A DNA stretch of 64,000 bases from Gemmataceae bacterium (GTDB taxonomy: Bacteria; Planctomycetota; Planctomycetia; Gemmatales; Gemmataceae). The notes under the pieces are model-generated. The model worked only from the letters and a program-made list of their open reading frames with translations. It did not search any database and was not told where the DNA came from. A program made the translations under genes and the position numbers. Location: contig JALHPZ010000018.1 of assembly GCA_022842245.1 (NCBI GenBank), positions 1 through 64,000 on the forward strand, in the 5' to 3' direction. This document shows, piece after piece, positions 49,613-58,165 of this stretch. Each line of letters starts with the position of its first letter. The first letter of the stretch is position 1.

Positions 49613-52600
49613 ATGCACCGCGAATTCGATCCTGCCGTCGAACCGTTCGAACGAACCTCGAACCTGGGGCTGTACGCGCTTGCGGCGCTTGTGACGGGGT
49701 TGCTGGTGCTAGACCTCTGGCCGCCGCTGGCCGGCTGGATCGCGAGTACGTTCGGTGTCGAATTGCCAACGCTCGCCGCTCGCGAAATCGGGGGCTATCG
49801 ATTCGCACTCGTCGCGGCCGTCGTTGGCGGTGCCCGGGTTCTGTACTCATCGCTGGAAAGTGCCGCCGAGGGGCGAATCGGCGCCGACTTCGCCGTCGCG
49901 CTTGCCTGCATCGCGGCGATACTTGTTGGCGAACCACTGGTCGCCGCCGAAGTGGTGGTGATCGGCCTCGTTGGCGAATGTCTGGAAGCCTTCACGTTCG
50001 ACAGCACGCGGAACGTCCTGCATAAACTCGTCGAGTTGTTCCCAACGCGGACGTGGGTGCTACGCGACGGCGTGGAAGTTCGCGTGAACACGACCGACCT
50101 GGTGGTCGGCGATCGCGTCGTCGTGAAACCCGGCGGCAAGGTGCCGGTCGACGGCGTCGTGCTGGATGGTCGATCGTCGATGGATACGGCGGCGTTGACG
50201 GGCGAGAGCCTGCCGCGCGAGGTCGGCCCGGGCGACGCGGTTCTGGCCGGCAGCATGAACCGCGACGGCGAGTTGGTGATCGACGCGCGTAAGGTGGCAA
50301 AGCAGACGCTCGCCGGACAAGTGATCGAACTGACCGGCAAGGCCCTGCGGGACAAGGCCCCACTCGAACGACATGCCGATCGCCTGGCCCGACGATTTCT
50401 GCCCGTCGTCCTCAGCTTGGCCGCGCTCACGTTTGTGGTCAATGTCGGGTTCCAATGGAGCGGTCGCACGCCGGAGCGTCCGGTGTCTTTCGCGGCGGCG
50501 TCTCGCATGGCGATCTATCCGACGCTTGCGGTCCTCGTGGTGGCGTGCCCGTGCGCGCTCGTACTCGCCACGCCGGCGGCGGTGATCGCGGCGATCGGCC
50601 GACTCGCCGGCACGGGTGTGCTGCTCAAGGGCGGCGCCGCGCTCGAACGGCTCGCTGGCGTGACCGCGATCGCCTTCGACAAAACTGGCACGCTGACCGA
50701 AGGTCGCCTCGCCGTCGGCGACGTGGAGCCGATCGACGGAATCGCCAAGGACGAGTTGCTGGCGCTCGCCGCCGCCGTGGAACGGAAGAGTGAGCACCCG
50801 ATCGCACGGGCAATCGTCGCCGCAGCTCAGGAACGGGGATTGCCTCTTCCGGACGTGGCCGACTTCCGTGCCTCACCGGGCGCGGGCGTGCGCGCGGTGG
50901 TCGACGAGAGGACGATCCTTCTCGGCACGGCCCGGCATCTCGCGGAACACCAAATCGCGATCGGAGCCGAATTCGAAACCATTTTTAGCCGACTCGAAGC
51001 CACCGGGCAGACGATCGTGTACCTATCGCGCGATGGCAAAGTCATCGGCGCGATCGGCGCCCGCGATACGCTCCGGCCGGAAGCGATCGGCGTGCTGGAC
51101 GAACTCGCCGCGAACGGTTTGTCGCTCAGCCTGCTCACCGGGGACCGACCGGGCGCGGCGAATTATATCGCCCGCGATCTACCTTTCGCGGCCGTGCATT
51201 CGGAACTGTTACCGGCCGATAAAGTGGAGCGCTTGCCGCCGAACGCTGCGTTCGTCGGCGACGGCATCAATGACGCCCCTGCGCTTGCGAAGGCGACGGT
51301 GGGCATCGCCGTCGGAACCGGCACCGAGATCGCCGCCGAAGCCGGCGACATCGTCCTGCTCGGCGAACCGCTGCGCACGCTGCCGCTCCTTATGCGACTC
51401 AGCCGCGAGACAGTCCGCGTCATCCGGCAGAACATCCTCTGGTTCGGCTTCGGCGTGAACATCGTCGGCATCGTGATTGCAGGGCTTCTCTGGCCGCTCT
51501 TCGCCACAAGCCCGGACCTCTACGAAAAGGCCCCGCTCGCCGGTGCGATCTACCACCAACTCGGTTCGCTGCTCGTCCTGTTGAATTCCATGCGATTGTT
51601 GACATTCGAGCGGGCCGCGACGAATCCCACGCTCCACGGCCTGTGCGATTCCTATCGCGCTTTCGACCGCTGGCTGAACACCGTTCACCTCGATGACCTG
51701 TTCCACTGGGTCGTTCGGCGGCGCCGGAAATTGACAACCGGCGTGATCGCGTTCGCCCTGTTCGGTTGGATCGCCGGAGGCCTGACTCGCATTGACGCCG
51801 ATCATGTGGGCATAGTCCAACGGTTCGGCGCGGCGCGGGGCGTGCTCGCGCCGGGCCTGCATGTCCGATGGCCCTGGCCGATCGAGTCGGTCGACAAGCT
51901 CCGGCCACGCGAAGTCCGCACGGTCGAGATCGGTTTTCGTCGTGTCTCCGATGATCGACTCGTCCAGTTGGCACAAGCGCGAGACGAGCAGCGACGGTTG
52001 CGTCGCGAAAGCCTGCCGGGAATTTCCGATCGCGATCAGACCTGGTCCAGCGGCCATTCCGACGACATCGCCCGCGTCACCGACGAAACGCTGATGGTGA
52101 CTGGCGACGGGAACCTGGTCGAGGTCCTCGCCACCGTGCGATATTCGATCGTCGACGTCGAACGATTCCGGTTCGGCCTGCGTGAACCGAACGCGTTGCT
52201 CGGTTCGCTGGCCGAGGCGGTCTTTCGCGAACTTGTCGCCGGCGAGGCGTTTCTCGACCTGCTCACCACGCGGCGCGCCGCGCTGGAATCGTCGGCGTTC
52301 GAGCAGATGAAAGCGAGACTGACCGAACTGGATCCACAGGAGTTCGGAATCCGGTTGGACGGGCTGACGCTTCACGACCTGCACCCGCCGCAGGAAGTCG
52401 TCGCGTCCTATCATGCCGTCGCGGAGGCGATCCAGAAGCGAGATCGCACGGTGAACGAAGCGACGGCGGACGCACTGCGGTTGAAGCGCCGGGCACAGGA
52501 AGAGGCGGTGCGACTCGTGCGGCAGGCCGAGGCCGAGGCCACAAGGAAGGTCGCGGACGCGAAGGCGGAGCGTGACAATTTCCTGGCGTGGCACCGCGCA

Positions 52601-52909
52601 CGGACAACGCTTTCGGCCGCCGAAGAGGAGGAACTGAAAGCCGAACTGGATGCTCGCATGCGCGGCGGAGCCGATCGCACCGCTGTACTGGCCGATTTGA
52701 ATCGTCGGCGCGCGGACACGATCGCCGCGCGCCGTGCGCTCTCGGAGTTCCGACTCGGCTTGGTCGCCATTTCCGGCGTGCTTGCCGGCCGCGACAAGAT
52801 CCTTCTCGACGCCGCCGAACTCCCTGGCAAACGGCACCTGTTCCTCGCCGATCCCGACGGCTTCAAAATTCCCCCGGCCCTCCTGCGACCCCCGGAGAAG
52901 GACCCGTGA
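49613..52909 (+). CDS. P1B-type metal ATPase fused to SPFH (HflK-like) domain
   Basis: Residues 1-665 of this 1098-residue protein are a heavy-metal P1B ATPase: TGES at 196-199, membrane CPC at 312-314, phosphorylated Asp356 in DKTGT, SEHP at 393-396 and GDGIND at 549-554, with about eight membrane helices. No N-terminal metal-binding HMA domain is present. After a linker, an extra membrane helix (about 709-725) opens an SPFH/Band-7 domain with a long charged helical tail, like HflK. This joins a metal pump to a membrane-microdomain scaffold in one chain. The last membrane helix has His-Gln-Leu-Gly-Ser in place of the known His-Glu-Gly type. GTG at 49592 is an alternative start. The stop overlaps the next gene. 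Confidence 0.9.
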   Translation: MHREFDPAVEPFERTSNLGLYALAALVTGLLVLDLWPPLAGWIASTFGVELPTLAAREIGGYRFALVAAVVGGARVLYSSLESAAEGRIGADFAVALACIAAILVGEPLVAAEVVVIGLVGECLEAFTFDSTRNVLHKLVELFPTRTWVLRDGVEVRVNTTDLVVGDRVVVKPGGKVPVDGVVLDGRSSMDTAALTGESLPREVGPGDAVLAGSMNRDGELVIDARKVAKQTLAGQVIELTGKALRDKAPLERHADRLARRFLPVVLSLAALTFVVNVGFQWSGRTPERPVSFAAASRMAIYPTLAVLVVACPCALVLATPAAVIAAIGRLAGTGVLLKGGAALERLAGVTAIAFDKTGTLTEGRLAVGDVEPIDGIAKDELLALAAAVERKSEHPIARAIVAAAQERGLPLPDVADFRASPGAGVRAVVDERTILLGTARHLAEHQIAIGAEFETIFSRLEATGQTIVYLSRDGKVIGAIGARDTLRPEAIGVLDELAANGLSLSLLTGDRPGAANYIARDLPFAAVHSELLPADKVERLPPNAAFVGDGINDAPALAKATVGIAVGTGTEIAAEAGDIVLLGEPLRTLPLLMRLSRETVRVIRQNILWFGFGVNIVGIVIAGLLWPLFATSPDLYEKAPLAGAIYHQLGSLLVLLNSMRLLTFERAATNPTLHGLCDSYRAFDRWLNTVHLDDLFHWVVRRRRKLTTGVIAFALFGWIAGGLTRIDADHVGIVQRFGAARGVLAPGLHVRWPWPIESVDKLRPREVRTVEIGFRRVSDDRLVQLAQARDEQRRLRRESLPGISDRDQTWSSGHSDDIARVTDETLMVTGDGNLVEVLATVRYSIVDVERFRFGLREPNALLGSLAEAVFRELVAGEAFLDLLTTRRAALESSAFEQMKARLTELDPQEFGIRLDGLTLHDLHPPQEVVASYHAVAEAIQKRDRTVNEATADALRLKRRAQEEAVRLVRQAEAEATRKVADAKAERDNFLAWHRARTTLSAAEEEELKAELDARMRGGADRTAVLADLNRRRADTIAARRALSEFRLGLVAISGVLAGRDKILLDAAELPGKRHLFLADPDGFKIPPALLRPPEKDP

Positions 52910-53841
52910 GAAAGTTCCGCTGGCTCGTGCTCCTCGCCCTGCTACTCTGGCTTCGCACGACGTTCCACGCGGTCGACGTGGCCGAGTTCGCCTACGTCAC
53001 GCGCTTCGGCGAACCAGTCGCGACGCTCGACGGCGCGACCGACGCCGGCCTGCATTTCAAGCTCCCCTGGCCGATCGATTCCGTCCGCCGCATCGATCGC
53101 CGATTGCAGGCGTTCGACTTGCCGGCCGTCGAGTCCCTGACGCGCGACCTCGCCTCCCGCACCGTAGACAAGACCATCGCCGTCGATGCTTTCGTGGCGT
53201 GGCGCATCCCGGATGCCGTCGCGGCGGACCGATTCACGCGCACCGTCGGCTCGCCGGAGGCGGCGCGCCGCATCCTCGCGCCGCGTGTCAACGGCAAACT
53301 CGCGGCGATCATTGGCACGCTGCCGCTCGACGACCTCGTCGCGGTCGCGGACGCCGCCGCCATCGACGAACGATCGCGGAAACTTCGTGCGAAATTACTC
53401 GAAGACGACCTGATTGCCAAGGTGCGCGAGGAATACGGCATCGAAATCGTCGACCTGCGGCTGCGCCGCTTCGGTTTCCCGGAGGCGGTGCGTGCGAGCA
53501 TTGCGGATCGCATCCGCAGCGAGCGGATGCGCAAGGTGGCCGACTACGAAAGCGAAGGCCGGCAGAAAGCCGCCGATATCGCAAGCGCCGCCGAGAAGGA
53601 ATCGCGCACGATCGAGGCCGAGGCCCGCGCTAAAAAACAAACCGTCGAAGGCCAGGCCGACGTCGACGCCGACCGCATCCGCAACGAGGCGCACGCGCTC
53701 GACCCGAAGTTCTACGAGTTCCTGCAAAAGCTCAAGACATACCAGACCCTCTTGAACGAAACGCGCGACGTGCTACTGCTCTCCAGCAAGCATCCCCTCT
53801 TCGACCTCCTCCTGTCGCCGCCGGGGGTCGAGAAGAAATGA
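52906..53841 (+). CDS. SPFH-domain protein, HflC-like
   Basis: The 311-residue protein has an N-terminal membrane helix (about residues 6-17), then Val-Asp-Val-Ala-Glu-Phe-Ala-Tyr-Val-Thr-Arg-Phe-Gly-Glu, Gly-Leu-His-Phe-Lys-Leu-Pro-Trp-Pro-Ile-Asp-Ser-Val and a long helical tail with Ser-Glu-Arg-Met-Arg-Lys-Val-Ala. This is the HflC pattern. HflC joins HflK in a membrane cage that regulates FtsH. The start GTG overlaps the fusion gene's stop as GTGA, with GGAGAAGG just upstream, so translation is coupled. Next to the ATPase-SPFH fusion it probably forms a mixed ring with it. Confidence 0.88.
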   Translation: MRKFRWLVLLALLLWLRTTFHAVDVAEFAYVTRFGEPVATLDGATDAGLHFKLPWPIDSVRRIDRRLQAFDLPAVESLTRDLASRTVDKTIAVDAFVAWRIPDAVAADRFTRTVGSPEAARRILAPRVNGKLAAIIGTLPLDDLVAVADAAAIDERSRKLRAKLLEDDLIAKVREEYGIEIVDLRLRRFGFPEAVRASIADRIRSERMRKVADYESEGRQKAADIASAAEKESRTIEAEARAKKQTVEGQADVDADRIRNEAHALDPKFYEFLQKLKTYQTLLNETRDVLLLSSKHPLFDLLLSPPGVEKK

Positions 53842-54761
53842 CGCGGACGCGATTCGTCATCCTGCTCTTGCTCGTCGCGTATCTCGCCACCGGGTTTGCG
53901 GAGATTCGCCCGGAGGAGCGTGGCGTCGTCCGGCGGTTCGGGCGCGTTGTCGCGCGGCCGGGGCCGGGGCTCTGGATCGGCCTGCCGTGGGGCATCGATC
54001 GGATGGATCGCATCGCCGTGCGGACCGTTCGCCAGTTGACCGTCGGCGCTTCGCCCGAATCCGATTCCGCGACGGGCCTATACCTCACCGGGGACCAGAA
54101 CCTCGCGACGGCGCAGTTCGTCGTCGAGTACGCCGTCGACGAGACGGACGCCGGGCTGGATGAGTTTCTTACGAATGGTGACGCCGCGGAACTCGTGCTC
54201 GGTCGGGAAGTGGAGGCGCTGGCGGCGGAGTGGTTCGGTGCAACGATCGTGGACGACGCGCTCCTGACGGCGCGGGCGGAGTTTCCGCGCTGGGCGCTGG
54301 ATCGGCTCGCCGCCCGGCTCGCGCCGCATCGGCTCGGCATCGCCGTGCAGCGCATCAGTGTCGACTTCCTCGCGCCGCCCGCCGAAGTCCGCGACGCCTT
54401 CGAGCAGGTCAACCGCGCACAGGCCGGAATGAGCACGCGCGAGAACCAGGCCCGACAGGACGCCGCCGCCCGCCGCCGCGACGCCGCCGCCACGCAGTTC
54501 CGCCTAGAACGCCAGGGTGAAGCGTACCGGATCGAACGCGAAGGGCTGGCGAAAGCGGACGCGACGGCGTTCCGCACCCGGTTGGAGCAATATCGACGGC
54601 TCAAAGCCGCGAACCCGGCTGTCCTCGATGCGATCTGGTGGGACGAGATGAGTCGGGTCTTACTGGGGCTTAAGAACCGCGGCCGGATCGACCTGTTGGA
54701 CCATTATCTCGGCAAAGATGGTCTCGATATCACGCAGTTCCTTCCGCCAAAGCGTAAGTGA
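53838..54761 (+). CDS. SPFH-domain protein, HflK-like
   Basis: The 307-residue protein has an N-terminal membrane helix (about residues 5-20), then Val-Val-Arg-Arg-Phe-Gly-Arg-Val and Gly-Pro-Gly-Leu-Trp-Ile-Gly-Leu-Pro-Trp-Gly, an SPFH domain and a helical tail ending in an Asp-Gly-Leu-Asp-Ile-Thr-Gln segment. Its start ATG overlaps the stop of the HflC-like gene as ATGA, so all three genes of the cassette are chained. The tail is shorter than that of E. coli HflK. The stop is one base from that of the convergent PepSY gene. No ftsH lies in the window. Confidence 0.85.
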   Translation: MTRTRFVILLLLVAYLATGFAEIRPEERGVVRRFGRVVARPGPGLWIGLPWGIDRMDRIAVRTVRQLTVGASPESDSATGLYLTGDQNLATAQFVVEYAVDETDAGLDEFLTNGDAAELVLGREVEALAAEWFGATIVDDALLTARAEFPRWALDRLAARLAPHRLGIAVQRISVDFLAPPAEVRDAFEQVNRAQAGMSTRENQARQDAAARRRDAAATQFRLERQGEAYRIEREGLAKADATAFRTRLEQYRRLKAANPAVLDAIWWDEMSRVLLGLKNRGRIDLLDHYLGKDGLDITQFLPPKRK

Positions 54762-54762
54762 T

Positions 54763-55740
54763 TCAATTGGCCATCGCGGCGTGCATGGCGAAGCCGAGCG
54801 CCGTCGCGGCGAACGTGCTCAGGGCGAGGAGGACGAAGCCGAGTCGGCGCTGGGCTTTGAGCTGCCACCACATCGCGAGTCCCGACAGGCCCCAGAAGCA
54901 CGTCGCGAACGCCATTGCGTCAACAACGACGGCCCACCACCATCTCGTGTTCGATTCGCCCGGGTAGCCGTGCGCGGTGTGAAGTCGCAGGAGGAAGCGG
55001 CGCCAGCCGAGTTCGGTTTCCGGCTTCGATTCCGCGGACGAACCGCCGACCACGCCGGTCATTGGGTTGTAGGTCGCCGTCCAGACTCGGCCGTCGGCAA
55101 GCACGGGGAACTGGACGTCGGGCACGCTCGTGAGGGTCACCTCGCTGGTCGGAAAACCGGTGCGTTCGAGGATTGCCGGTACGCTCGCCTTGATGGACTC
55201 GGCCAACGATTCTTCCAGAAAGAGACCGTCGGCGTTCGCTCGCGGCGCGGGGCGTGTGCCGCGACCGGCGGGCGCTTCGCTCCGACCGATCGCGAACGGG
55301 GCTTTCTCCGGCGGGGAACTCTCGCGGATCGGTTGGCTGCGCACCGTCCCGCCGCCGGATTTCACATCCACCAGCACACTCACGATTTGGCCGTCGGCCT
55401 TCACGGTGGCGAAGGCGAATTCGCGCGTGAACTTCGCCACGCCGGCGAGCACGTACGGCGTCGCCGGTTTCTGCTTCTCGTTCAATTTCGCCAGCACCTG
55501 CTCGGCGATCCGGCTCGCCGTTGGGCGATACTCGAATGGCGTGCCCGCCAGGTCCCGCGCGGAGAATGTCGTCGTGGCGGCGTCGGCGAAGGCGGTCGGG
55601 TGGTTGAAGAGGAACGCGGTGACGCCATAGAGGATCGCCCACGGGAAGAGGAGCAGACCGAAATAAAGATGCAGGCGACGGATCGCCTGCATCGCGCGTA
55701 TCACCGGCGGGCGGCCCGGTCGGGTCGTCGTGTCGTCCAT
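54763..55740 (-). CDS. PepSY-associated membrane protein
   Basis: The 325-residue protein has a membrane helix near residues 25-48 with Arg-Arg-Leu-His-Leu-Tyr-Phe-Gly-Leu before it. A soluble periplasmic section of about 210 residues with PepSY-like strands follows, then two C-terminal membrane helices (Leu-His-Thr-Ala-His-Gly-Tyr... and the tail). The His residues at the membrane borders resemble PepSY_TM proteins linked to iron-siderophore reduction. The start ATG overlaps the stop of the DUF1559 gene as TGATG, so the two are coupled. It is the last gene of the minus-strand metal-type cluster. Confidence 0.75.
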   Translation of the reverse strand: MDDTTTRPGRPPVIRAMQAIRRLHLYFGLLLFPWAILYGVTAFLFNHPTAFADAATTTFSARDLAGTPFEYRPTASRIAEQVLAKLNEKQKPATPYVLAGVAKFTREFAFATVKADGQIVSVLVDVKSGGGTVRSQPIRESSPPEKAPFAIGRSEAPAGRGTRPAPRANADGLFLEESLAESIKASVPAILERTGFPTSEVTLTSVPDVQFPVLADGRVWTATYNPMTGVVGGSSAESKPETELGWRRFLLRLHTAHGYPGESNTRWWWAVVVDAMAFATCFWGLSGLAMWWQLKAQRRLGFVLLALSTFAATALGFAMHAAMAN

Positions 55741-56753
55741 CAATAGTCTCCCGGGATCGTTTCGCTGCCATGGCGAGTGCCGAGCGCCCGCCAGGTCGCG
55801 AGGTCCAGACTATCGCGCATAAAGCGGACCGACCCGTCCATGAGGGCGACGTTCACGCCGCCGGTGTGGTAGCTGCGCGCCGTGATCGCGGCGTAGCAGA
55901 CGTTCGTGGCGTGCGAGCCTTCGCGCTGGTTGTTGAAGTCGGCATGCTGGTAGGTCGTGCCGCTCTTGACGACGATCACGTTGGTATTCGGCGTCAGCGT
56001 GGTCGTGAATCCGGTCTGGTGCGCGCGGGCGTCCACCCATTCGGTGTGCCCGCTGTCGGCGTTGAAGGCGTCGCCGCCGCTCGCCTCGATGAGCGCCTTC
56101 ACCTCGGCCGCCGTTGCCGGGGGCAGGGTCATGCCGGCCGCGGCGTTGTTGTTGCGCTGGTACGGCGTGTTGGATTTCACTTCCGCAATGCCGATGGTGT
56201 TGCTCAACCCGTCCGTCATGTCGGCCGGCCGCAACTGCCGATTGACGCCCCAGGCGCCGTCGCCGGTTTGCAGGTTCGCCGGGTTGAACACCATCCACGT
56301 GCCGAAGTTGCAGCCGTAGTTCAGCGAGTAGTGTTCCGGCGCGCCGCTGGAGTCCAACCGCTGGCGCGGGTTGACTTCGCTCGGGCAGATGAACGTGTTG
56401 ACGCGAATGCTGGCGCCGGGCTTGTTGACGGCGTTGTTGTACGGCAGCGCGTAGTTGAACAGCCGCTGGAGATTCTCCTGCTCCAGATACGGCAGGAACC
56501 GCGCGAGATACGAATACGACGTGGACGCTGACGGCGACGGATACATCGCGCCGGGCGGGTACTTGCCTTCGGCCGATTCGAAGTTGTGCACGGCCAGGAT
56601 CATTTGTTTGAGGTTATTCTGGCACTTGGCCCGCGCGGCCGCCTCGCGCACTTTCTGCACCGCCGGCAGCAGCAGGCCGATCAGGATCGCGATAATGGCG
56701 ATCACGACGAGGAGTTCGATCAGGGTAAAAGCCCGGCGCTTGACATTCGCCAT
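55740..56753 (-). CDS. DUF1559 pseudopilin-like protein
   Basis: The 337-residue protein starts with [18 protein letters not shown], a type-IV-prepilin-like leader with the Glu5 of pseudopilins. Long N-terminal helix and Asn-Asn-Leu-Lys-Gln lead into a DUF1559 domain (Cys-Pro-Ser, Met-Asp-Gly-Ser-Val-Arg-Phe) typical of planctomycetes. Such proteins are presumed to be processed by a prepilin peptidase and assembled as surface or envelope fibres, but the role is not known. I start at the ATG at 56753, since an upstream frame adds an unrelated 39 residues. It is coupled to PepSY. Confidence 0.87.
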   Translation of the reverse strand: MANVKRRAFTLIELLVVIAIIAILIGLLLPAVQKVREAAARAKCQNNLKQMILAVHNFESAEGKYPPGAMYPSPSASTSYSYLARFLPYLEQENLQRLFNYALPYNNAVNKPGASIRVNTFICPSEVNPRQRLDSSGAPEHYSLNYGCNFGTWMVFNPANLQTGDGAWGVNRQLRPADMTDGLSNTIGIAEVKSNTPYQRNNNAAAGMTLPPATAAEVKALIEASGGDAFNADSGHTEWVDARAHQTGFTTTLTPNTNVIVVKSGTTYQHADFNNQREGSHATNVCYAAITARSYHTGGVNVALMDGSVRFMRDSLDLATWRALGTRHGSETIPGDY

Positions 56754-56830
56754 CTCAAGAAAGCTCCACAAGAGTTCGGAACGAAAAGTATGACTGCACT
56801 TTCGGAATCGTGTACCGGAGTCCATTCCGA

Positions 56831-56889
56831 GTGATTCCGGCCACTTCCCCACACCCTCCGGCGGAATCACTTCCGAATTCCGGAATCAC
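56831..56889. repeat. Inverted repeat upstream of the DUF1559 gene
   Basis: GTGATTCCGG (56831-56840) and CCGGAATCAC (56880-56889) are perfect ten-base arms 39 bases apart. The word CGGAAT/ATTCCG recurs several times in the 244-base gap 56754-56997. It lies upstream of the DUF1559 start on the minus strand, so it may be a regulatory region or a decayed palindromic element. Confidence 0.35.
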
Positions 56890-56997
56890 CCTAGCCCGAT
56901 AAGGACTTACGTCGATTCCGAGGTTCGTCTGGCTCGCTGGGCAGGGGCGTGAAACTGTCTGAATCCCGCGCCCACCGAGCCGACGCGTCCGTCCGGA

Positions 56998-57993
56998 TCA
57001 CTTCGCGGCTATGGCGATCTTCTCGCCACGCTCCGCGATGCTGAGAATTTCGATGTCGCCGATGTTGCCGTTCCGGCTGGCGCCGCCGACGAGGAGGGCG
57101 CTGGTGCCGTGGGGCAGCAGCCGGGCGACCATCCGCTTCGTCGCGGATGTGCCGACCTTTTCCCACGCCTTGCCATCTTCGGTGAGACGGAAGGTCGAAC
57201 CTTCGGACGTGTTCAGGATGAGCCGACCGTTGACGGTGCTCGCGGCGGGGGAGAATCCGACGCGGCCGCCGGGGAAGTCCGGGCCGGTGCTCCATTGGCC
57301 GCTGGCGAGGTCAAAGATCTCGACGCGGTTGAGTGCGTTGGCCGAGGCATCCAGACCGCCGAGGACATAGAGCTTCGAGCCGACCGCCGTCGCCGTCAGC
57401 GCCCGGCGCTGGAACGGCTGCTTGACGGTCTTCCATTCCGCCTTCGTCGCGGTCAGGTCGAGCGTCAGCATGGTGTCGAGCCATTCGGACTTTTCACCCT
57501 TGCCCTTCTGGGTCCAGCCGCCGACCACGACGAGCGTGTCCTTCACCACGACGACGTCGTGCGACGAACGGCCCTGCGGCAGGTCGGGCAGCTTCGACCA
57601 TTTCCCGGCCTTCGGGTCGAACACGGCCGCGTCCGCGACCGAGTGGTTGTCGGCCGGCGAGCCGGGTTCGTTGCGCGGCTGCATGCCGCCGACGCGGTAG
57701 ACCTTGCTGCCGTGGGTCGCGAGGTTCATTCCCTGAAGGATCGTGCCGCCGGGGAGTTCCTCCCATTTGGTGCCGCCGTCGAGCTTGAGGCGGTGAAACG
57801 TACCGAGGACGGCCTTGGTGTCGTAGCTGTGCGTTTTGCCGGCGTGTCCGCCGTAGACATAGAGGTGGCCATCGCACACGACCGCGCCGAGGCTGGACAC
57901 GGCCGCGGGCAGGGGAGGGTACGCCGGCTTAGCCTGGCCGAACGAGACGGCCGGAAAGGCGAGCAGAAGCAAAATCGCGAATCGGGATTTCAT
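56998..57993 (-). CDS. Exported Kelch-repeat beta-propeller
   Basis: The 331-residue protein has a signal peptide (Met-Lys-Ser-Arg-Phe-Ala-Ile...Phe-Gly-Gln) and five to six Kelch-type repeats with the double-Gly strand end: Leu-Tyr-Val-Tyr-Gly-Gly, Val-Tyr-Arg-Val-Gly-Gly, Leu-Val-Val-Val-Gly-Gly, Leu-Tyr-Val-Leu-Gly-Gly and Ala-Leu-Leu-Val-Gly-Gly, each about 50 residues apart. It should fold as a periplasmic beta-propeller, a binding scaffold without visible catalytic residues. It lies between the DUF4198-like and DUF1559 genes on the same strand, but a palindromic element separates it from the former. Confidence 0.82.
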   Translation of the reverse strand: MKSRFAILLLLAFPAVSFGQAKPAYPPLPAAVSSLGAVVCDGHLYVYGGHAGKTHSYDTKAVLGTFHRLKLDGGTKWEELPGGTILQGMNLATHGSKVYRVGGMQPRNEPGSPADNHSVADAAVFDPKAGKWSKLPDLPQGRSSHDVVVVKDTLVVVGGWTQKGKGEKSEWLDTMLTLDLTATKAEWKTVKQPFQRRALTATAVGSKLYVLGGLDASANALNRVEIFDLASGQWSTGPDFPGGRVGFSPAASTVNGRLILNTSEGSTFRLTEDGKAWEKVGTSATKRMVARLLPHGTSALLVGGASRNGNIGDIEILSIAERGEKIAIAAK

Positions 57994-58023
57994 GATAGGT
58001 TCCAGTGTGCGAGGTTAATCGGT

Positions 58024-58155
58024 CTCGTCCCGAACCTCCGGTTCGGGATGCGGCGTTCGAAAACCTCTGGTTTGCGAACTTGTGCGGCTGCAACGGCATC
58101 AGCCGCCAACCAGAGGTTGGCGGCGGGGCGTCCCGAACCGGAGGTTCGGGACGAG
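58024..58155. repeat. 132-bp nested palindromic element
   Basis: Outer arms of 25 bases (58024-58048 and 58131-58155) are a perfect inverted repeat, and inner 11-base arms (58062-58072 and 58108-58118) are also perfect. Both pairs share the centre near 58090. Each arm folds by itself, as in CCCGAACCTCCGGTTCGGG. It lies between the Kelch and DUF4198-like genes, which run in the same direction. Confidence 0.8.
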
Positions 58156-58165
58156 GACCTCTGCT

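Noticed and set aside
49613..52909. Accidental read-through fusion of two genes
   Set aside because: The frame is open without interruption across the linker, coding character continues through it, and the SPFH part keeps its own membrane helix in frame; a sequencing check is still the decisive test.
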